A DNA stretch of 64,000 nt from assembly GCA_003116875.1 (NCBI GenBank), contig BCKT01000005.1, forward strand, positions 62,001-126,000. The letters run 5' to 3'. Within the stretch, counting starts at the first letter, position 1. Each line of letters starts with the position of its first letter. Positions 59,778 through 64,000 of this stretch are shown one piece after another. The DNA is from Takashimella koratensis (lineage: Eukaryota; Basidiomycota; Tremellomycetes; Trichosporonales; Tetragoniomycetaceae). The translations under genes and the position numbers were made by a program. The notes under the pieces were generated by a model. The model did no database searches and was not told where the DNA came from. It worked only from the letters and a program-made list of their open reading frames with translations.

Positions 59778-61768
59778 TCACCCACCGAGCCGGTGCCCGA
59801 CCCCCCACTGCTTCGAATACCTAACTTCTTCATCAAACCTCTTCCTCCTCTCATTCTCATCCACTTCACCTTCTTCATCGTCATCATCATCCACTCTTCT
59901 CACCTCTTCGTCATCATCCTCTGCCTCGGGTCCCCAGGTTCCAGGCATCCCGGACCCAGTTCCTTCTCCCAGCCCAGTAGCAAAGGCATCACTGGCCGAG
60001 CTGGATCCTGCGACTCCCTCGGATTCACCCATTGCGTGGACTGCACCAACCCCACCAGCTGAACGAGCACCACCGGGTCCTCCGGGTCCACCGGGTTGTC
60101 CAGCTTCGCCAGCTGCAAGTTCATCCTCCCTTCTCTGCCTCTCCACCGCCTCCCTCCCCAACCTTTCTCTCTCCGCTCGAGCCTTGACCGCCATCCGATC
60201 GGCATCAATCTCTCTCAGAGCCGCAGCGACGCGACGCGCTTCGTCGGCTTTGTGCGAGATGGTCGCTGTGGTTTTGTGGACTGCCCGAGATTGGAGGTCG
60301 GGTAGCTGCATCGAGTAATGAGTGACGAGTGACAAAGTCACGAGTCGCGTCATCGCGAGTTAACCAAAAGAGGCGTCACAAGTGTCGAGTAACCAAAGAA
60401 GGCAACAAGAAGAAGGAGAGCGAGAAGAAAGAAAAGTCAGCTTGTGAATTGGGCAAACAAACAAAGGGGTCGGGGGGTCCCCGGGGGGGGGGGGGGGTAA
60501 TGAATTTGCAACGTTGGTGTGTTGACTTACAACATCACGCAAAACTTGAGTGCACAAGTTTAGATCGTGTGCTCGTTTCGAAGTCTGTTGGAGAACGTAA
60601 TGTTTCACGAATTCACGAGTCTCAACTCGGAAGCCCATCTACGTGAACTCAACGACCACCGAGTATCGTAAGCGCCCGAGGTGGTGGTGTGGTTCCATGT
60701 TGGGAGTGACGAGTCGCGCCGTGAGGGAAGCGAGGTCAGAGTTGGGAGGTGAGGTAAAAGAAAGGTTCGTCAGCTCGATCCCCTTAGCTCTCGCTCCTCC
60801 TTCCTCCCTCCTTCCTCATCATCTCTACATTTCTACATCTCTACGTCCCTTTCAATGTAACGTATACGTACAGTGATCATAAACTCATGAGCTCCTGGGA
60901 CACTCAAGACTTTATCTCTCAATACCCCATTGTCGGCTTTCAAATCTCGGTATTTGGGGTCAGAGGAAGTAAGGATATTGGTTGCGATTTTGAGCAAGGT
61001 CTGAAGTGGACGGGTCGATGATCGAGTGAGGATCAAACGGCCAAGACCAAAGACCAAAGACCGGAGGGGAGTCACGAGAGTGTCGAGATCACGATCGAAC
61101 CGAGTGGAATATACGGATAGTCGATCGTTGATAGGTGATTTTCGACAATCAAGGGGAGAGAATGGTCCGTCGATAGAATAAGGTTAAGAGAGTCGCGTCA
61201 GCCTCATCTCAACTTTGATCCCAACTGCCCTTATGCAGGCCAAACCAGCTACCTCCCCAGCCTAGCCGGTCCCCAATCCCCTCCCTACTGCCAGCATTCG
61301 CTATTCCCTGCTCGCTACTTGCTGCTCGCTGCTCGCTACGCGCTACGCTCGTAGCTCCCCCTCACTCACCTCGACACAAATCGCAGCCTTGACGTATCCC
61401 CCATCCCTTACTATCGACCTATACAATTGTCTATTCACTTCCACTTTCCTCTGTTCGTCGACGGCGGTGGCGGGTTCTGGCATCCACTGTTGAGTGGCTG
61501 GAACCCTCAATGGAGGAGAGGCGAGTGGACCCGTTGTTGCTGCGGTCGTGGTAGTCGTGGTAGTCGTGGGAATCGGGGAATCGGTGGATGGAGAGGTCGT
61601 GGCTGTGGTCGTGGGTAAAGAGGCGAGTGGAGTAGACGAGTGGTTAGGTGTAGAGGAGGGGGTAGAGGAGGAGGCGAAGGATCGCATACGGGCCTCGGCA
61701 GCGGCCAAAGCTGCCGATCGGGGGTTGGACGCGGGAGCCTGAGCCTGAGGAGGAGGAGGCTGGGACAT
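59778..61768 (-). CDS. PUB-domain protein, probable Cdc48/p97 cofactor
   Basis: Exons 61768-61370, 61000-60872, 60638-60531 and 60305-59778 join in phase to 387 residues. The N terminus is Pro/Thr/Ser-rich (MSQPPPPQAQAPASNP, a long Thr run). A folded part starts EVNRQLYRSIVRDGGYVKAA and runs into the PUB/PUG domain at about 130-200: TLLKIATNILTSSDPKYRDL, then DKVLSVPGAHEFMIT, then MGFRVETREFVKHYVL. PUB domains bind the C-terminal tail of the Cdc48/p97 ATPase, so a role in ubiquitin-dependent protein handling is likely. The C terminus has a coiled-coil-like Arg/Glu/Ala helix (residues about 215-265), a Gly/Pro block and an acidic stretch. There is no transglutaminase core, so it is not peptide N-glycanase, and no UBX domain is visible. 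The last exon may have one more donor near GTGGGTGAGG. Confidence 0.75.
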
Positions 61769-62608
61769 GGCGAATGTAGTGGAGTAGTGGTAGTGGGGAG
61801 TGGGGAGTGGGGAGTGGTAGTGGGCAGTGGGCAGTGGAGAGTGGGAAGTGGAGAGAGTGGATGAGATGAGCAATCAGACAAGGGTGGATGAGAAGAGGAA
61901 GAGTAAGGTTGGAAGGGGGCGAGGTTACCACAAAGCTCAGTTCGGAAGGGGATAAGCGATGACGATGGTTAAGACTCGTCACGTGACGATATTGTGACTG
62001 ACACCACACAGTACCCACCCACGCTCAGCTGCACTCAACCCCCAACCCAACACAGCCCGATCCATCATCTAATCTTCCTACTTGTACCCTCTCCAGCCAA
62101 CCAAATCAGACTGAGAGACGGAGAGACTGAGAACTTGGATATTCGTTCGATTTTAGACAGAACCAGTTTTTCATATCTTTCTCTTTCTTCTTCTTCTTTT
62201 AAAAAAAATAAAACAAACCAAGTAGTTGGGACGGGCGAGGTAGGGAAGGAGGGAAAAGCGAAAAAGCGAATAGCGAAAACCGGATACGAGCGAGACGAGG
62301 CGGGTGCGGGGTGGTGTGGGATGTGGTGAGAACGGGTGTATGGTGACCAGAAAAGGGGGGGAGGGGGGGCAAAGGGTACGTGGAAAGTATACCGATGTGA
62401 TGAGGGTGATTGAATGGATGAGGATGGGGATGGGGGTGAGGGTGGGAGTGATGGTGAGAGATGGTGATGAGGTCGGATAGAGTGGACCCAACAAGGACCC
62501 GAAAGCAGTGTAATGACGAGATCCTCTCTTGCCTACTTATCACCCACCCACTTCTCACCACTCCCTTTCCCCCTTCCCCCTACGCGGTCGTGACTCGGGG
62601 TCCGGAGC
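61769..62608. promoter_or_regulatory. Upstream region of the PUB gene and 3' flank of the KH gene
   Basis: Upstream of the PUB start there are four to five GTGGGGA/GTGGTAG-like repeats (61780-61860). The rest holds GGTGAT/GGATGG-rich DNA near 62400-62470 and no credible ORF. Confidence 0.5.
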
Positions 62609-64000
62609 TCACATTGCACCTTGCTGAGCTGCCCTCTGTTTCTCCGCCTCCAATCGCTGATACAACATATGAACCGCGATATTGATATTCGCTGGATGAC
62701 CAGTGATCGTAACCAATCGTTCATCAGGGTTGGCGACTTGACCAGGACCAGGTGCGGTTCCAGGTTCAGTCACTCGAATTTGGCATTGAGATTGTTGACG
62801 GATTTCGTTGATCTTGACGCCGGCTTTGCCGATGACTGAGTACGAGGAATGAATACGCGTAGCGACGAGTGACGGGTGGTGAGAGCAGACAGGCAGGAGA
62901 TAGAGAGAAGAGCAGAGTGGTGTGAAGTGAAGTGGACAAGGGAAAGATACAGTCAAAGCGAGCGAGAGACGCCAACATCCAGGATGTGAATCAAGAGAGT
63001 GATTGAAGAAAAAGCGAGGACAAAAGTAACCATTCGTCAGCGCTTTCCTCACACCCTAAACGATCGCACAAATGTCACTCACTAGCGCCAACGAGCGAGT
63101 TGGGGATGAAGATCTGCTGCGTCTGGCTTCCAGGGACCATTGCCGGGTTTGCGGCTCCTCCCATATTCCCGAATCCCTGTCCACCTGGTCCTCCCGGTCC
63201 ACCTGGTCCACCCATCCCGGGCCCGCCGCCCATCCCAGCACCACCGGCCCCGCCAGCACCGCCAGCGAACCCACCAGGCTGTTGACGGTACGCGCCCGAC
63301 ATACTGCCCGGGTTGCGCTCTTGGTATTCGAGCAAGATGGTACCGATGTAGTAGACGGCAATGTGGACGGCGTCGGCCACGCCAGAGACGGAGAGGATGC
63401 GCTGGGTATGTCAGCGACAGCCACGAAAGGGGCAGCGACTGGTAGACTTCAACTATGCTATGCAACAATGAGACAGCTCGGATCAAGCTTGTCACAGAAG
63501 TTGATATGTCTCAGACATGTTCTCGCCCCATCAGCCGAAACCCAACTCACCTCGGTCGAGTTCGGGAGCATCACCTCGCTGGCGTTCAGCCTCGCTCCGC
63601 TGGCTTCTTGGATCTCCTTGATCTTGGATCCGCCCTTGCCGATGCTGCAGGTTACACTTGTCAGCTGCTGTGATGAAACCATCCGCCTGACTCTAAACCC
63701 CTATATCCTGGCCAGACCCATCCCACCCTGGCCTGATCTGTCACAACCTCGCCTACACCACATGCTCCCACTGCGCAACAGCGCTGCTCGGGTACTCACA
63801 CGCTGCCCATACGAGAATTGGGAATGATGAATTTGATCGTAACAGCTCTCGACCCAGGGACCGAGGGGACATCGAACGGCTCATCGTTGATTCGGCGAAC
63901 GATGAGTCCGAAAGCCTGAGATAATGAGCAACTGTCCCCACTCTCTATAAAACTTGCAGCCGTGACTCACCTTGCTGACAGCGTCAAGAGGGCCCATGAC
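62609..64000 (-). CDS. Multi-KH-domain RNA-binding protein, N terminus beyond the window
   Basis: PCBP/Nova-type RNA-binding protein, resembling fungal Rnc1/Hek2/Pbp2. Exons 64000-63971 (partial), 63915-63800, 63644-63551, 63401-63083 and 62835-62609 give 261 residues in this window, in phase. The first exon and the start of the second (DAVSKAFGLIVRRIN) are the end of a KH domain. A complete KH domain follows: TIKFIIPNSRMGSVIGKGGS, KIKEIQEASGARLNAS and RILSVSGVADAVHIAVYYIG, with GxxG loop GKGG. Then comes a Gly/Pro-rich linker (GGAGGAGGAGMGGGPGMGGP) and a last KH domain (IFIPNSLVGAIIGKAGVKIN, with RQQSQCQIRVTEP and ITGHPANINIAVHMLYQRL). Introns fall inside the GxxG loops of both. The family binds U/C-rich mRNA. 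The end QRAAQQGAM may instead be spliced at a GTGAGC after GGTGCAAT. Confidence 0.9.

Overview
The window is nuclear DNA of a fungus, almost certainly a basidiomycete and most likely a tremellomycete yeast (Cryptococcus/Trichosporon-like). The signs are GC-rich coding DNA, genes broken by many short introns with GTGAGT-type donors and CTGAC/CTAAC branch sites just before the acceptor, short intergenic gaps, and fungal or eukaryotic families (Sam50, Tim9, RPS26, Ies2, a Zn2Cys6-PAS factor, a homeodomain factor). I see no rRNA, tRNA, CRISPR array, transposon or viral element. Exon joins were read by eye from splice signals, reading-frame phase and protein-family similarity. For most genes the joined exons give a complete open frame.

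Left part (1-12 kb): the 3' part of an unrecognised gene; then a divergent pair for L-rhamnose catabolism, L-rhamnose dehydrogenase (LRA1, minus) and L-rhamnonate dehydratase (LRA3, plus), sharing a 667-bp promoter; then a divergent GAPDH paralog whose cofactor-site Asp is His; then Csm3/Swi3 (replication fork protection) and a 13-exon short-chain dehydrogenase (SDR-A).

Middle (12-44 kb): a large Ser/Pro-rich protein of unknown function (minus), the mitochondrial outer-membrane assembly pore Sam50 (12 exons, minus), a small SAM methyltransferase (plus), a membrane-anchored His/Gly-rich protein (minus), an MFS transporter (minus), an ERT1/AcuK/RDS2-type Zn2Cys6-PAS regulator of gluconeogenesis (plus), a second short-chain dehydrogenase (SDR-B, minus) that shares most exon sizes with SDR-A, and a multi-pass membrane protein of unknown function (plus).

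Right part (44-64 kb): a 1124-residue homeodomain protein (minus) with about 5 kb of gene-free upstream DNA, Tim9 (minus) divergent from the INO80 subunit Ies2 (plus), ribosomal protein eS26 (minus) with a long first intron, a PUB-domain protein (minus), and a KH-domain RNA-binding protein (minus) running off the right edge.

A metabolic theme is visible: two L-rhamnose pathway enzymes, a possible NADP-type GAPDH, two related SDRs, an MFS carrier and a carbon-source regulator lie within 40 kb. Only the LRA1/LRA3 pair is tight enough to call a cluster. The most unusual features are gene-structural: a start codon apparently split by an intron, 7-, 10- and 12-nt micro-exons, a GC-AG intron, and phased short tandem repeats inside introns.
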